From Bacteroides bouchesdurhonensis (lineage in GTDB: Bacteria > Bacteroidota > Bacteroidia > Bacteroidales > Bacteroidaceae): a stretch of 64,000 bases of DNA. The notes below the pieces were generated by a model. It searched no databases. It had not been told where the DNA came from and saw only the letters and a list, made by a program, of their open reading frames with translations. Within the stretch, counting starts at the first letter, position 1. Every line of letters starts with the position of its first letter. A program made the translations under genes and the position numbers. The stretch covers positions 4,943,779-5,007,778 of the forward strand of contig NZ_LT707006.1 in NCBI RefSeq assembly GCF_900155865.1. Direction: 5' to 3'. Shown here piece by piece: positions 9,154-17,910 of this stretch.

Positions 9154-10173
9154 TTAAAACAAATTCGGAAAGATCAGAGAAAAGATCAGCACTACTAATC
9201 CACAAACCAAAACTACAATTGTCTTAGCAGACACTCCCTTCCACTCTTTCAAGATCATTCCCCAAACGTTGCTAAAAGTTACGTTCAATGCCATCAGAAT
9301 ACACCATGAAAATGCTAATAACACAGGACTTCCTGTCAGGAAACTCTTACCCATTTCCAATCCGAAAAACTGCATATACCACAAAACTCCCGCCAAAGCA
9401 CAGAACACCAGATTGTTTCCCCATACCTTTCCTTTAGCATAATCCCCCATGGATTTATTGGAAATATTTTGCTGTAAACAGTAAGCTGCATTCGTCAAAA
9501 ATCCCCCAAAAGTGACTAAGAAGATAACAGGAAGTCCTGCATAAAGCCCATCTACTCCACCTGCTAAAGCAGCCTCCTTAATAGGTATTCCTGCATCTAA
9601 CCCTAAAGCAAAACATGCACTCATTACACCGGCCAGCAAGGCCACCAACAATCCTTTTGTCAAAGCAAAGTCCTTAACTGCAGCACGTTTTTCTTCTTCA
9701 CTCATATTCTGTGAACGCAGACCACCTGCATAACCGATAATAGCGATACCTGCCAACGTAATACAAACTCCCAAAAGCAATATCAGTCCATTACCCTCGA
9801 ATAAATTCGTTCCGGCAAAAATAGCAGGAAAAAGCGTTCCAAATCCGGCACAAGTGCCCAAAGCGATACTTTGTCCCAACGCAACACCCAGATATCTCAT
9901 AGAAAGTCCGAAAGTCAATCCCCCCACTCCCCACAATATACCATAGACAATACTCATTCCAGCACCTCCTGCGCTCCACAAATCAAGTAAACTACTTCCT
10001 TGCGGAATACCCATCAATGATCCGAGGAACGGAAATACTAACCAGGCAAACACGCCTTGAACCAACCAGAAACTTTCCCAGTTCCACCCCTTCACCTTTT
10101 TAATAGGTACATAGGAACTGGACTGGCAAAAGCTACCGATAGCTATAATGATCAAACCAATTAAAATATCCAT
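9154..10173 (-). CDS. rhaT: L-rhamnose/proton symporter RhaT
   Basis: A membrane protein of 339 residues with about ten hydrophobic helices, the typical RhaT length and topology. Family features include the N-terminal GSFCQSSSYVPIKKVKGWNWESFW and the middle segment ending LQQNISNKSMGDY. It imports L-rhamnose across the inner membrane with protons. The ATG at 10173 is chosen; a GTG one codon upstream also fits. The start lies 3 bp after the rhaI stop, so translation is probably coupled. Confidence 0.92.
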   Translation of the reverse strand: MDILIGLIIIAIGSFCQSSSYVPIKKVKGWNWESFWLVQGVFAWLVFPFLGSLMGIPQGSSLLDLWSAGGAGMSIVYGILWGVGGLTFGLSMRYLGVALGQSIALGTCAGFGTLFPAIFAGTNLFEGNGLILLLGVCITLAGIAIIGYAGGLRSQNMSEEEKRAAVKDFALTKGLLVALLAGVMSACFALGLDAGIPIKEAALAGGVDGLYAGLPVIFLVTFGGFLTNAAYCLQQNISNKSMGDYAKGKVWGNNLVFCALAGVLWYMQFFGLEMGKSFLTGSPVLLAFSWCILMALNVTFSNVWGMILKEWKGVSAKTIVVLVCGLVVLIFSLIFPNLF

Positions 10174-10176
10174 CAC

Positions 10177-11430
10177 TTATCGTTTAGAGGTTACGTCAGC
10201 TTCATATTTTTGAATCTCAGCAATGAAATCTTCGCCCACTGGAACATTATTCTTCAAGCAGAACATATCCCATACAGCATTCCAAGGCAACGATTTAGAT
10301 TCTTCGAGCAGAGCCAGACGTTCGAACAACTGGTCATTTGCTTCGTATTCGCGCAGTTTTGCCAATGGTTCAAGCAATGCTTGCATCAGGCATTTTTGAG
10401 TTGCACGACTACCAATAACATAAGCACCAATACGGTTAATGCTTGCATCGAAATAATCAAGACCAATATGCACTTTATTAAGAGCGTCGCAACGTACGAT
10501 TTCTTTGCATAAATCTAAAGTATCATCATTCATGATAGTTACATGGTCGCTATCCCAACGAACCGGGCGACTCACGTGCAACATAATTTCCGGAATAAAC
10601 AACAGCAAAGAAGAAATCTTATCCGCTACACTTTCCGTCGGATGGAAGTGACCAGTATCCAGTGTCACAATCTTATTGCGAGTTGCACCATAACCAATGT
10701 AGAAGTCATTCGAACCTACTGTATAACTTTCCAAACCGATGCCAAACACTTTAGATTCGATGCAGTCTCTCATATTATTATATTCCGTAGCAAAGATCCG
10801 ATCCAGGGAATCCTTCAACAAAGCACGATATTTCATACGGTTTACCGTAATATCTTTGCTACCATCATGTATCCACAAATTCATGATACAAGGATCTCCC
10901 TGACGCTTACCCATTTCCTCAGCAATAGCACGACAACGTTTTGTATGTTCAATCCAAAAGTCACGAATACTCTTGTCGGGATTTGACAAAGACAGATTAC
11001 CAGACTTCGGATGAGAGAAAGAAGTAGAGTTGAAATCCAACTTCATATTATGTTCCGCCGCCCACTGTATCCAGCTCTCAAAATGCTCCGGTGTCACCTG
11101 GTCACGATCCACAAACTGTCCGCCGAAGTCTCCATAAATCTCATGCAAATTCAGTCGATGAGTACCCGGAATATAAGAAGCCGCTTTTAAAATATCTTGT
11201 CTGAGTTCTTCAATATTGCGGGCTTTTCCCGGATAATTACCGGTTGCCTGAATACCACCGGTCAATTCTCCGGCTGATTCAAATCCGGTTACATCGTCAG
11301 CCTGCCAACAGTGCAATGACAATGAAATCTTCTGCAAATCTTCCAACGCTTTATTTACATCTACACCTATAGCTGCATAACGTTCTACAGCAATTTCATA
11401 CGCTTTCTGAATCAGTTCTTCTTTTTTCAT
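10177..11430 (-). CDS. rhaI: L-rhamnose isomerase
   Basis: A 417-residue protein of the RhaA family and usual length. The N-terminal segment with LSLHCWQADDVTGFE (about 32-46) and the metal-site region LDTGHFHPTESVADKISS (about 256-273) are diagnostic. It interconverts L-rhamnose and L-rhamnulose with divalent metal in the cytoplasm. The name rhaI follows Bacteroides usage (rhaA in E. coli). It lies 42 bp after rhaK. Confidence 0.95.
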   Translation of the reverse strand: MKKEELIQKAYEIAVERYAAIGVDVNKALEDLQKISLSLHCWQADDVTGFESAGELTGGIQATGNYPGKARNIEELRQDILKAASYIPGTHRLNLHEIYGDFGGQFVDRDQVTPEHFESWIQWAAEHNMKLDFNSTSFSHPKSGNLSLSNPDKSIRDFWIEHTKRCRAIAEEMGKRQGDPCIMNLWIHDGSKDITVNRMKYRALLKDSLDRIFATEYNNMRDCIESKVFGIGLESYTVGSNDFYIGYGATRNKIVTLDTGHFHPTESVADKISSLLLFIPEIMLHVSRPVRWDSDHVTIMNDDTLDLCKEIVRCDALNKVHIGLDYFDASINRIGAYVIGSRATQKCLMQALLEPLAKLREYEANDQLFERLALLEESKSLPWNAVWDMFCLKNNVPVGEDFIAEIQKYEADVTSKR

Positions 11431-11472
11431 GATATTCTTATTCTTTAATAGTTAATATATTCTGTCGTTTAT

Positions 11473-12936
11473 TTAATTGGGACGAATACAATTTTTAAAT
11501 TGAACATAAGCCGCATCCCACGCTTCTGTATCTCTTGGTTGATAAGTCTTCAACGGAATAGAACGATGGATCAATTGGCGCATTCCCGCCACATCCGTTG
11601 CTTCTCCGGCAGCCATTGCCTGGATCATCACATTACCAATGGCGGTAGCTTCGGACGGACCGGCTACGACCGGTATATCAATCGCATTTGCCGTAAACTG
11701 ATTTAGCAAATCATTTCGACTTCCCCCTCCAATCACGTGCAATGTTTCAATCGGATGTGGAGACAATGCACGCAAGTTTTCCAGCACCTGTCTATAGCGC
11801 AAAGCAAGACTTTCGAAAATACAACGTACCATTTGTCCACGTCGCTCAGGGACAGGTTGCCCGGTAGTACGGCAATATTCCATAATAGCCTGTTCCATAT
11901 TGACAGGATTTGCAAAGCAATCATCATCCGGATTGATCAGGCTACGAAACGATTCGCTAGCTTCAGCCTCACTAATCAATTCAGAATAACTTGTTTCTCC
12001 CCAGTTCAAACGGCAACGTTCAAGCAGCCACATTCCACAAATATTTTTAAGCAGACGGATCGTTCCTTCCACTCCTCCTTCATTCGTAAAGTTTAAAGCC
12101 TCTGTTTCAGCATTAATCACAGGAGCATCCGTTTCAACTCCCATCAACGACCAAGTACCACTACTCAGATAAGCAAAGTTACGATCGAGTGCCGGAACAG
12201 CAGCCACTGCGGAACCTGTGTCATGCCCAGCGACAGCAATTACAGGAATTGCGCCCAATCCGGTTAATTTTTGTACTTCCTCTGTCAATACCCCCACTTT
12301 CTCACCCGGAAAAACAAAACGCCCGAAGTTCTCTTCCTTCAATCCTACTGCTTCCAGCAGTTCCGGTTCCAGACGACGGGTATACGCATTCACCAATTGT
12401 GCGGTTGAAGCAATAGTATATTCTGCCACCATCTCACCGGTCAACATATAACTCAACGCATCCGGCATAAAGAGGATTTTATCCGCTGCTTCTAATGCAC
12501 TATCCTGATTACGTCTTAACGTATCCAATTGGAAGATCGAATTAAAGTTCATTATTTGTATACCCGTTTTTGCATACACTTCACTACGAGAGATACGGGC
12601 AAAAAGAGTTTCCGGTGCACCTACCGTATGTGGATCACGATAAGCATAAGGCTGCCGAAGCAGGTTTCCATCCTTTCCGATACAAACGAAATCTACCCCC
12701 CATGTATCTATTCCGATAGAAGCAATAGATTCTCCACTATGTGCTACCAGCTTCAATCCATCGATAATATGGCGATATAATGCATAAATATCCCAATAGA
12801 AATGTCCTCCCATTTCTATCAAATGGTTGGAGAAACGATTGATTTCTTTCAGTTCTAATCCGTTCTCTGTAAAAGTTCCTAAGATGGTTCGACCACTTGT
12901 CGCCCCCAAATCGACTGCAAAAAAGTTTTGTTTCAT
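11473..12936 (-). CDS. rhaK: Rhamnulokinase
   Basis: An FGGY-type sugar kinase of 487 residues from the ATG at 12936; the frame is open ten codons further, but FFAVDLGATSGRTILG is then placed as usual for RhaB-like kinases. Other motifs are GIDTWGVDFV near residue 80, AGHDTGSAVAAVP near 235 and HVIGGGSRNDLLNQF near 395. It phosphorylates L-rhamnulose at O-1 using ATP. It is the first gene of the rha operon, downstream of a -7 box and of a direct repeat that may be the RhaR operator. Confidence 0.94.
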   Translation of the reverse strand: MKQNFFAVDLGATSGRTILGTFTENGLELKEINRFSNHLIEMGGHFYWDIYALYRHIIDGLKLVAHSGESIASIGIDTWGVDFVCIGKDGNLLRQPYAYRDPHTVGAPETLFARISRSEVYAKTGIQIMNFNSIFQLDTLRRNQDSALEAADKILFMPDALSYMLTGEMVAEYTIASTAQLVNAYTRRLEPELLEAVGLKEENFGRFVFPGEKVGVLTEEVQKLTGLGAIPVIAVAGHDTGSAVAAVPALDRNFAYLSSGTWSLMGVETDAPVINAETEALNFTNEGGVEGTIRLLKNICGMWLLERCRLNWGETSYSELISEAEASESFRSLINPDDDCFANPVNMEQAIMEYCRTTGQPVPERRGQMVRCIFESLALRYRQVLENLRALSPHPIETLHVIGGGSRNDLLNQFTANAIDIPVVAGPSEATAIGNVMIQAMAAGEATDVAGMRQLIHRSIPLKTYQPRDTEAWDAAYVQFKNCIRPN

Positions 12937-12978
12937 GGTATTTTGTCTCAATATTAAGGTACTCATTTCCCGATGTTA

Positions 12979-12986
12979 CAAAAATA
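12979..12986 (-). promoter_or_regulatory. -7 element of the rhaK operon
   Basis: TATTTTTG on the minus strand fits TANNTTTG, 43 bp before the rhaK ATG. No -33 TTTG is seen, which fits an activator-dependent promoter. Confidence 0.5.
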
Positions 12987-13014
12987 GGTGTTGTCCCGCT
13001 TTTAACCCTTATGT

Positions 13015-13045
13015 TTTTTGATCGAAAGCGTACACTTTTTGACAC
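13015..13045 (-). promoter_or_regulatory. Candidate RhaR operator: 21-bp-spaced direct repeat
   Basis: On the plus strand TTTTTGATCG (13015-13024) and TTTTTGACAC (13036-13045) start exactly 21 bp apart. Two half-sites two helical turns apart is the usual arrangement for AraC-family dimers, and they lie about 30-60 bp upstream of the rhaK -7 element. Assignment to RhaR is inference from position. Confidence 0.4.
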
Positions 13046-13102
13046 GAATACCTTTCTTTATTCTGCTACTAGTGAATCTTTATTTCACTACTAACGAAGA
13101 TT

Positions 13103-13193
13103 GCTCAACACCCGGGTGTTGGCATGTACAAGACCCGGGTGTTGAGCATACTGACACCCGGGTCTCATACTGTTCGACACCCGGGTGTCGAAC
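13103..13193. repeat. Four CCCGGG palindromes with 23-bp period
   Basis: CCCGGG cores start at 13111, 13134, 13157 and 13180, each exactly 23 bp apart. Each is embedded in an ACACCCGGGTGT-like palindrome; copy 4 extends to a perfect 22-bp palindrome (13172-13193). The arms GCTCAACACCCGGGT (13103-13117) and ACCCGGGTGTTGAGC (13133-13147) form an exact inverted repeat across copies 1 and 2. The GC-rich array lies in an AT-rich gap between divergent rhaK and argR; function unknown. Confidence 0.9.
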
Positions 13194-13283
13194 AACCCCC
13201 ATTAGTACACAAGAAAAAACTGGTTAGGTATCGAGATAAAATTCCCTTTAAAACAAAGAAAGTTGGGCATTTATTCACTTTTC

Positions 13284-13347
13284 TCTCACTTTTATGCAAA
13301 AATTCTCAGTTTTATGCATCTTTTCTCCAAAATATTGCATACTTTTG
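13284..13347 (+). promoter_or_regulatory. argR-argD operon promoter region with possible ARG boxes
   Basis: TACTTTTG (13340-13347) is a -7 element 24 bp before argR. Upstream, TCTCACTTTTATGCA (13284-13298) and TCTCAGTTTTATGCA (13304-13318) are a near-perfect direct repeat 20 bp apart and would overlap or flank the -33 region. They are candidates for autoregulatory ArgR sites; this is inference. Confidence 0.45.
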
Positions 13348-13371
13348 CGCCATTCTTAGAATAATTATACA

Positions 13372-13845
13372 ATGAAGAAGAAAGCAAATCGGTTAGACGC
13401 CATCAAAATGATTATCTCAAGCAAAGAGCTGGGTTCTCAGGAAGAACTGTTGCAAGAGCTGAACCGTGAGGGCTTCGAGCTGACTCAGGCCACCCTCTCC
13501 CGTGACTTAAAACAACTGAAAGTAGCAAAAGCTGCCAGCATGAACGGCAAATACGTTTATGTATTGCCTAACAACATCATGTATAAGCGTTCCACCGACC
13601 AAAGTGCCGGTGAAATGTTACGTAACAACGGATTTATCTCTTTAGCTTTTTCCGGCAACATAGCCGTGATACGTACCCGCCCCGGCTATGCAAGCAGCAT
13701 GGCTTACGACATCGACAACCATGAATTCAATGAGATCATGGGAACTATTGCCGGTGACGACACCATCATGCTGGTATTGCACGAAGGAGTTTCAGCAAAT
13801 AAAGTGCGCCAGCTTTTGTCACTCATTATTCCAAATATCGAATAA
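13372..13845 (+). CDS. argR: Arginine repressor ArgR
   Basis: A 157-residue ArgR, normal length. The N-terminal winged helix includes SQEELLQELNREGFELTQAT followed by LSRDLKQLKVAK (about 18-50); the C-terminal arginine-binding trimerisation domain includes GDDTIMLV near residues 127-134. It senses arginine and represses biosynthetic genes. It is the first gene of argR-GNAT-argG-argC-argD, so the regulator is encoded in its probable target operon. Confidence 0.95.
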   Translation: MKKKANRLDAIKMIISSKELGSQEELLQELNREGFELTQATLSRDLKQLKVAKAASMNGKYVYVLPNNIMYKRSTDQSAGEMLRNNGFISLAFSGNIAVIRTRPGYASSMAYDIDNHEFNEIMGTIAGDDTIMLVLHEGVSANKVRQLLSLIIPNIE

Positions 13846-13874
13846 CTATACATATTTATATATTAGATAAAGAA

Positions 13875-14453
13875 ATGGATACTCAACAAATAGATGTTAT
13901 GGTAGCCGACGCATCACATGAGGTATACGTTGACACTATTTTGGATACAATCAGAAAAGCTGCAGCAGTTCGTGGAACCGGTATCGCAGAGCGTACCCAC
14001 GAATATGTCGCAACAAAAATGAAGGAAGGGAAAGCAATTATTGCATTATGTGGCGATACATTTGCAGGATTCACCTACATTGAATCATGGGGCAACAAAC
14101 AATATGTAGCTACATCCGGTCTGATTGTCCATCCTGATTTTCGTGGATTAGGATTGGCCAAACGCATCAAACAAGCTTCATTTCAGCTGGCACGTCTCCG
14201 GTGGCCAAAGGCTAAAATCTTCAGTCTGACTTCTGGAGCAGCAGTCATGAAAATGAATACAGAGCTAGGATATGTCCCTGTCACCTTCAACGAACTGACA
14301 GATGATGACTCCTTCTGGAAGGGATGTGAAGGATGTATCAATCATGATATATTGGTAGCTAAGAATCGGAAATTTTGCATTTGTACAGCCATGTTGTACG
14401 ATCCTACAGATCCGAAGAACAAGAAAAAAGAACAAGAAAGAAATAATATTTAA
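13875..14453 (+). CDS. GNAT N-acyltransferase, probable N-succinylglutamate synthase (ArgA role)
   Basis: A 192-residue GNAT protein with the acyl-CoA-binding segment LIVHPDFRGLGLAKRIKQAS near residues 82-101. It is not homologous in layout to classical ArgA (no kinase-like domain) or ArgJ. It lies 29 bp after argR and 13 bp before argG, so a role in arginine synthesis is strongly implied. The orthologous locus in B. thetaiotaomicron (BT3761, from memory) was proposed from mutant-fitness data to make N-succinylglutamate, the first intermediate of the succinylated pathway. A Cys-rich C-terminal segment (GCEGCINHD, CICTAMLYDP) is unusual for a GNAT and could bind metal; this is speculative. Confidence 0.75.
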   Translation: MDTQQIDVMVADASHEVYVDTILDTIRKAAAVRGTGIAERTHEYVATKMKEGKAIIALCGDTFAGFTYIESWGNKQYVATSGLIVHPDFRGLGLAKRIKQASFQLARLRWPKAKIFSLTSGAAVMKMNTELGYVPVTFNELTDDDSFWKGCEGCINHDILVAKNRKFCICTAMLYDPTDPKNKKKEQERNNI

Positions 14454-14466
14454 TAGATACAGCACT

Positions 14467-15675
14467 ATGGAAGAGAAAAAGAAAAAAGTAGTGGTGGCTT
14501 TCAGTGGCGGTCTGGACACATCGTTCACCGTTATGTACCTCGCTAAAGAAAAAGGCTACGAAGTTTACGCTGCTTGTGCCAATACAGGCGGTTTTAGTGA
14601 AGAACAACTGAGAACTAACGAAGAAAATGCCTATAAATTAGGAGCAGTAAAATACGTTACATTGGATGTTACTCAGGAGTACTACGAAAAAAGTCTGAAA
14701 TATATGGTTTTCGGAAATGTGCTGCGTAATGGTACGTACCCTATTTCCGTTAGTTCGGAACGTATCTTCCAAGGTCTTGCTATTGCCCGTTATGCCAACG
14801 AAATTGGCGCAGATGCAGTAGCACATGGTTCTACCGGAGCAGGTAACGACCAGATTCGCTTCGATATGACTTTCCTTGTATTAGCTCCTAATGTAGAGAT
14901 CATCACATTAACCCGTGATATGGCACTGAGCCGTCAAGAAGAAATAGATTATCTGAATAAAAACGGTTTCAGCGCAGACTTCACCAAACTAAAATATTCT
15001 TACAACGTAGGTTTATGGGGTACTTCTATCTGTGGAGGTGAGATTCTCGACTCAGCACAGGGATTGCCGGAAAGTGCCTATCTAAAGCATGTAGAAAAAG
15101 AAGGTAGCGAACAGCTTCGACTTACTTTTGAGAAAGGTGAACTGAAAGCAGTCAATGACGAGAAATTCGATGATCCAATTAAAGCAATTCAGAAAGTCGA
15201 AGAAATTGGTGCCGCTTACGGTATCGGACGTGACATGCACGTAGGCGATACAATCATCGGTATCAAAGGGCGCGTTGGTTTCGAAGCAGCTGCTCCGATG
15301 TTAATTATCGGCGCACACCGTTTCCTCGAAAAATATACGTTGAGCAAATGGCAACAATATTGGAAAGATCAGGTAGCCAACTGGTATGGAATGTTTTTAC
15401 ACGAAAGTCAATATCTAGAACCAGTAATGCGTGATATTGAAGCGATGTTGCAGGAAAGCCAACGTAACGTGAACGGAACTGCGATTCTCGAACTTCGCCC
15501 ATTATCTTTCTCTACCGTAGGTGTAGAATCGAAAGACGACCTTGTGAAAACGAAATTCGGAGAATATGGTGAAATGCAGAAAGGTTGGACAGCGGAAGAC
15601 GCCAAAGGCTTTATTAAGGTAACGTCTACTCCGCTACGTGTATACTACAATAACCATAAAGACGAAGAAATATGA
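14467..15675 (+). CDS. argG: Argininosuccinate synthase
   Basis: A 402-residue ArgG. The ATP-binding PP-loop VVVAFSGGLDTSF lies at about residues 8-20, and AHGSTGAGNDQIRFD near 119-133 is the citrulline/aspartate-site signature. It condenses citrulline and aspartate with ATP. It overlaps argC by 4 bp (ATGA), indicating coupled translation. Confidence 0.96.
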   Translation: MEEKKKKVVVAFSGGLDTSFTVMYLAKEKGYEVYAACANTGGFSEEQLRTNEENAYKLGAVKYVTLDVTQEYYEKSLKYMVFGNVLRNGTYPISVSSERIFQGLAIARYANEIGADAVAHGSTGAGNDQIRFDMTFLVLAPNVEIITLTRDMALSRQEEIDYLNKNGFSADFTKLKYSYNVGLWGTSICGGEILDSAQGLPESAYLKHVEKEGSEQLRLTFEKGELKAVNDEKFDDPIKAIQKVEEIGAAYGIGRDMHVGDTIIGIKGRVGFEAAAPMLIIGAHRFLEKYTLSKWQQYWKDQVANWYGMFLHESQYLEPVMRDIEAMLQESQRNVNGTAILELRPLSFSTVGVESKDDLVKTKFGEYGEMQKGWTAEDAKGFIKVTSTPLRVYYNNHKDEEI

Positions 15676-16640
15676 TTAGAGCAGGAATCATTGGTGGCGC
15701 AGGATATACAGCAGGCGAATTAATTCGTCTGCTACTCAACCATCCGGAAACCGAAATCGTATTTGTTAACAGCAGCAGTAATGCCGGCAACAGGATTACC
15801 GATGTACACGAAGGACTTTACGGAGAAACAGACTTGAGGTTTACCGACCAATTGCCATTGGACGAAATTGACGTTCTTTTCTTCTGTACGGCTCACGGAG
15901 ATACAAAGAAATTTATAGAAAGCCATAATATACCGGAAGATTTGAGAATCATCGACCTCTCTATGGACTACCGTATCAAGAGCGACGATCATGATTTTAT
16001 TTATGGCCTGCCGGAACTGAACCGGCGTGCTACTTGCACTGCAAAGCATGTAGCTAATCCAGGGTGTTTTGCAACTTGTATTCAGTTAGGACTTCTTCCG
16101 CTTGCCAAAAACCTGATGCTGACAGACGATATAATGGTAAACGCCATTACCGGAAGTACAGGTGCCGGCGTAAAACCGGGTGCTACCAGTCATTTCAGTT
16201 GGAGAAACAACAATATCAGTGTTTACAAGGCTTTCGAGCATCAACACGTACCGGAAATCAAGCAATCTTTGAAACAATTGCAAACCAGCTTTGATTCGGA
16301 AATTGATTTTATCCCTTACCGAGGCGACTTTCCACGTGGTATATTTGCGACACTTGTAGTTAAAACGAAAGTATCTCTCGAAGAGATCGTTCGAATGTAC
16401 CAAGAGTACTACGAGAAAGATTCATTTGTACACATTGTCGATAAAAATATTGACCTGAAACAAGTGGTAAATACAAACAAGTGTCTGATACATCTGGAAA
16501 AACACGATGATAAACTGTTAGTTATCTCATGTATCGACAATTTATTAAAAGGTGCAAGCGGTCAGGCTGTTCATAATATGAACCTAATGTTTAATCTGGA
16601 AGAAACCGTAGGATTACGTTTGAAGCCGTCCGCTTTCTAA
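15672..16640 (+). CDS. argC: N-acyl-gamma-glutamyl-phosphate reductase
   Basis: A 322-residue ArgC. The NADP-binding GIIGGAGYTAGELIRLL is at 5-21 and the catalytic Cys132 is in NPGCFATCIQLGLLPL. It reduces the N-acyl-glutamyl phosphate to the semialdehyde; in Bacteroides the acyl group is expected to be succinyl because the downstream transcarbamylase is ArgF'. It overlaps the argG stop and is followed after 12 bp by argD. Confidence 0.95.
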   Translation: MIRAGIIGGAGYTAGELIRLLLNHPETEIVFVNSSSNAGNRITDVHEGLYGETDLRFTDQLPLDEIDVLFFCTAHGDTKKFIESHNIPEDLRIIDLSMDYRIKSDDHDFIYGLPELNRRATCTAKHVANPGCFATCIQLGLLPLAKNLMLTDDIMVNAITGSTGAGVKPGATSHFSWRNNNISVYKAFEHQHVPEIKQSLKQLQTSFDSEIDFIPYRGDFPRGIFATLVVKTKVSLEEIVRMYQEYYEKDSFVHIVDKNIDLKQVVNTNKCLIHLEKHDDKLLVISCIDNLLKGASGQAVHNMNLMFNLEETVGLRLKPSAF

Positions 16641-16652
16641 AACAAAAGAAAT

Positions 16653-17774
16653 ATGAAACTATTTGATGTATATCCTTTATACAATATCAATATTGTCAAA
16701 GGAAAAGGCTGCAAGGTCTGGGATGAAAACGGAACAGAATATCTGGACCTTTACGGAGGCCATGCCGTAATCTCTGTCGGACACGCCCATCCGCACTATG
16801 TGGAGATGATAAGTAATCAAGTTGCAGCACTTGGTTTCTACTCAAATTCAGTGATCAATAAGCTTCAGCAGCAGGTAGCCGAACGACTTGGCAAACTTTC
16901 CGGCTATGAAGATTATAGCCTCTTCCTGATTAACAGTGGTGCCGAAGCAAACGAGAATGCTTTGAAACTTGCTTCCTTCCACAACGGACGTACCAAGATT
17001 CTTTCATTCAACAAAGCCTTCCACGGACGTACCTCATTGGCGGTAGAAGCAACAAATAATCCTTCTATCATTGCTCCAATCAACAACAATGGCCACGTAA
17101 CCTACCTCCCATTGAATGACATCGAAGCGATGAAACAGGAATTGGCAAAAGGAGATGTTTGTGCCGTTATTATTGAAGGAATACAAGGAGTCGGAGGAAT
17201 CAAGATACCGACTACTGAATTTATGCAAGAACTCCGTAAAGCTTGTACCGCAACAGGTACTATTTTGATTCTGGACGAAATCCAAAGCGGATACGGACGA
17301 AGCGGAAAGTTCTTTGCGCATCAATATACGGGTATTCAACCTGACATTATCACTGTAGCCAAAGGAATAGGTAACGGTTTTCCAATGGCAGGAGTATTAA
17401 TCAGCCCCATGTTTACACCTATCTACGGACAACTAGGAACTACATTCGGTGGTAACCACCTTGCATGTGCTGCTGCTTTGGCCGTAATGGACATTATAGA
17501 AAAAGAAAACCTGATTGAAAATGCAGCTAAAGTCGGTCACTATTTGCTGGAAGAGTTGAAGAAATTCCCTCAAATCAAAGAAGTACGTGGACGTGGATTA
17601 ATGATTGGACTTGAGTTTGATGAACCAATCAAAGAACTACGCAGCCGGCTCATCTATGACGAGCACATATTTACCGGAGCTAGTGGAACAAATGTGCTTC
17701 GCTTACTTCCCCCTCTTTGTCTCAGCATGGAGGAAGCAGACAAGTTTCTTGTCCGCCTCAACAAAGTACTCTGA
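16653..17774 (+). CDS. argD: N-acyl (succinyl/acetyl) ornithine aminotransferase
   Basis: A 373-residue class III PLP aminotransferase. The PLP motif LILDEIQSGYGRSGKFFAHQ is near 205-224 and the Schiff-base Lys237 is in VAKGIGNGFPMAGV. It converts N-acyl-glutamate semialdehyde to N-acyl-ornithine. It is the last gene of the arginine operon; a hairpin terminator follows. It is on the short side for ArgD, as is common in Bacteroidetes. Confidence 0.94.
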   Translation: MKLFDVYPLYNINIVKGKGCKVWDENGTEYLDLYGGHAVISVGHAHPHYVEMISNQVAALGFYSNSVINKLQQQVAERLGKLSGYEDYSLFLINSGAEANENALKLASFHNGRTKILSFNKAFHGRTSLAVEATNNPSIIAPINNNGHVTYLPLNDIEAMKQELAKGDVCAVIIEGIQGVGGIKIPTTEFMQELRKACTATGTILILDEIQSGYGRSGKFFAHQYTGIQPDIITVAKGIGNGFPMAGVLISPMFTPIYGQLGTTFGGNHLACAAALAVMDIIEKENLIENAAKVGHYLLEELKKFPQIKEVRGRGLMIGLEFDEPIKELRSRLIYDEHIFTGASGTNVLRLLPPLCLSMEEADKFLVRLNKVL

Positions 17775-17806
17775 TCTTTACATTTGATTAATAAATAGCA
17801 AACGAT

Positions 17807-17858
17807 AAAAGCAGCCTAAACCAGAAAATCATTTCTTAACAGGTTGCTTTTGTTTTTT
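17807..17858 (+). terminator. Terminator of the argR-argD operon
   Basis: Arms AAAAGCAGCCT (17807-17817) and AGGTTGCTTTT (17841-17851), pairing with one G-T wobble, are followed by a TTTTTT run. The T-rich arm also contains the -33 TTTG of the proC promoter. Confidence 0.7.
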
Positions 17859-17879
17859 CACTATTTACCGTTACCTTTG
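17849..17879 (+). promoter_or_regulatory. Bacteroides-type promoter of the proC unit
   Basis: TTTG (17849-17852) and TACCTTTG (17872-17879) with a 19-bp spacer match the consensus. It overlaps the end of the arg operon terminator, so proC is separately transcribed. Confidence 0.75.
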
Positions 17880-17910
17880 TCAGTAACAAATCATAAAAAT
17901 ACAAATGCAT

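Noticed and set aside
10543..10986. Plus-strand ORF of 147 codons opposite rhaI
   Set aside because: Antisense shadow of a well-supported gene with no protein-like features; the same judgement applies to the other long opposite-strand frames in GH78, rhaO, argF', ddl and rluD.
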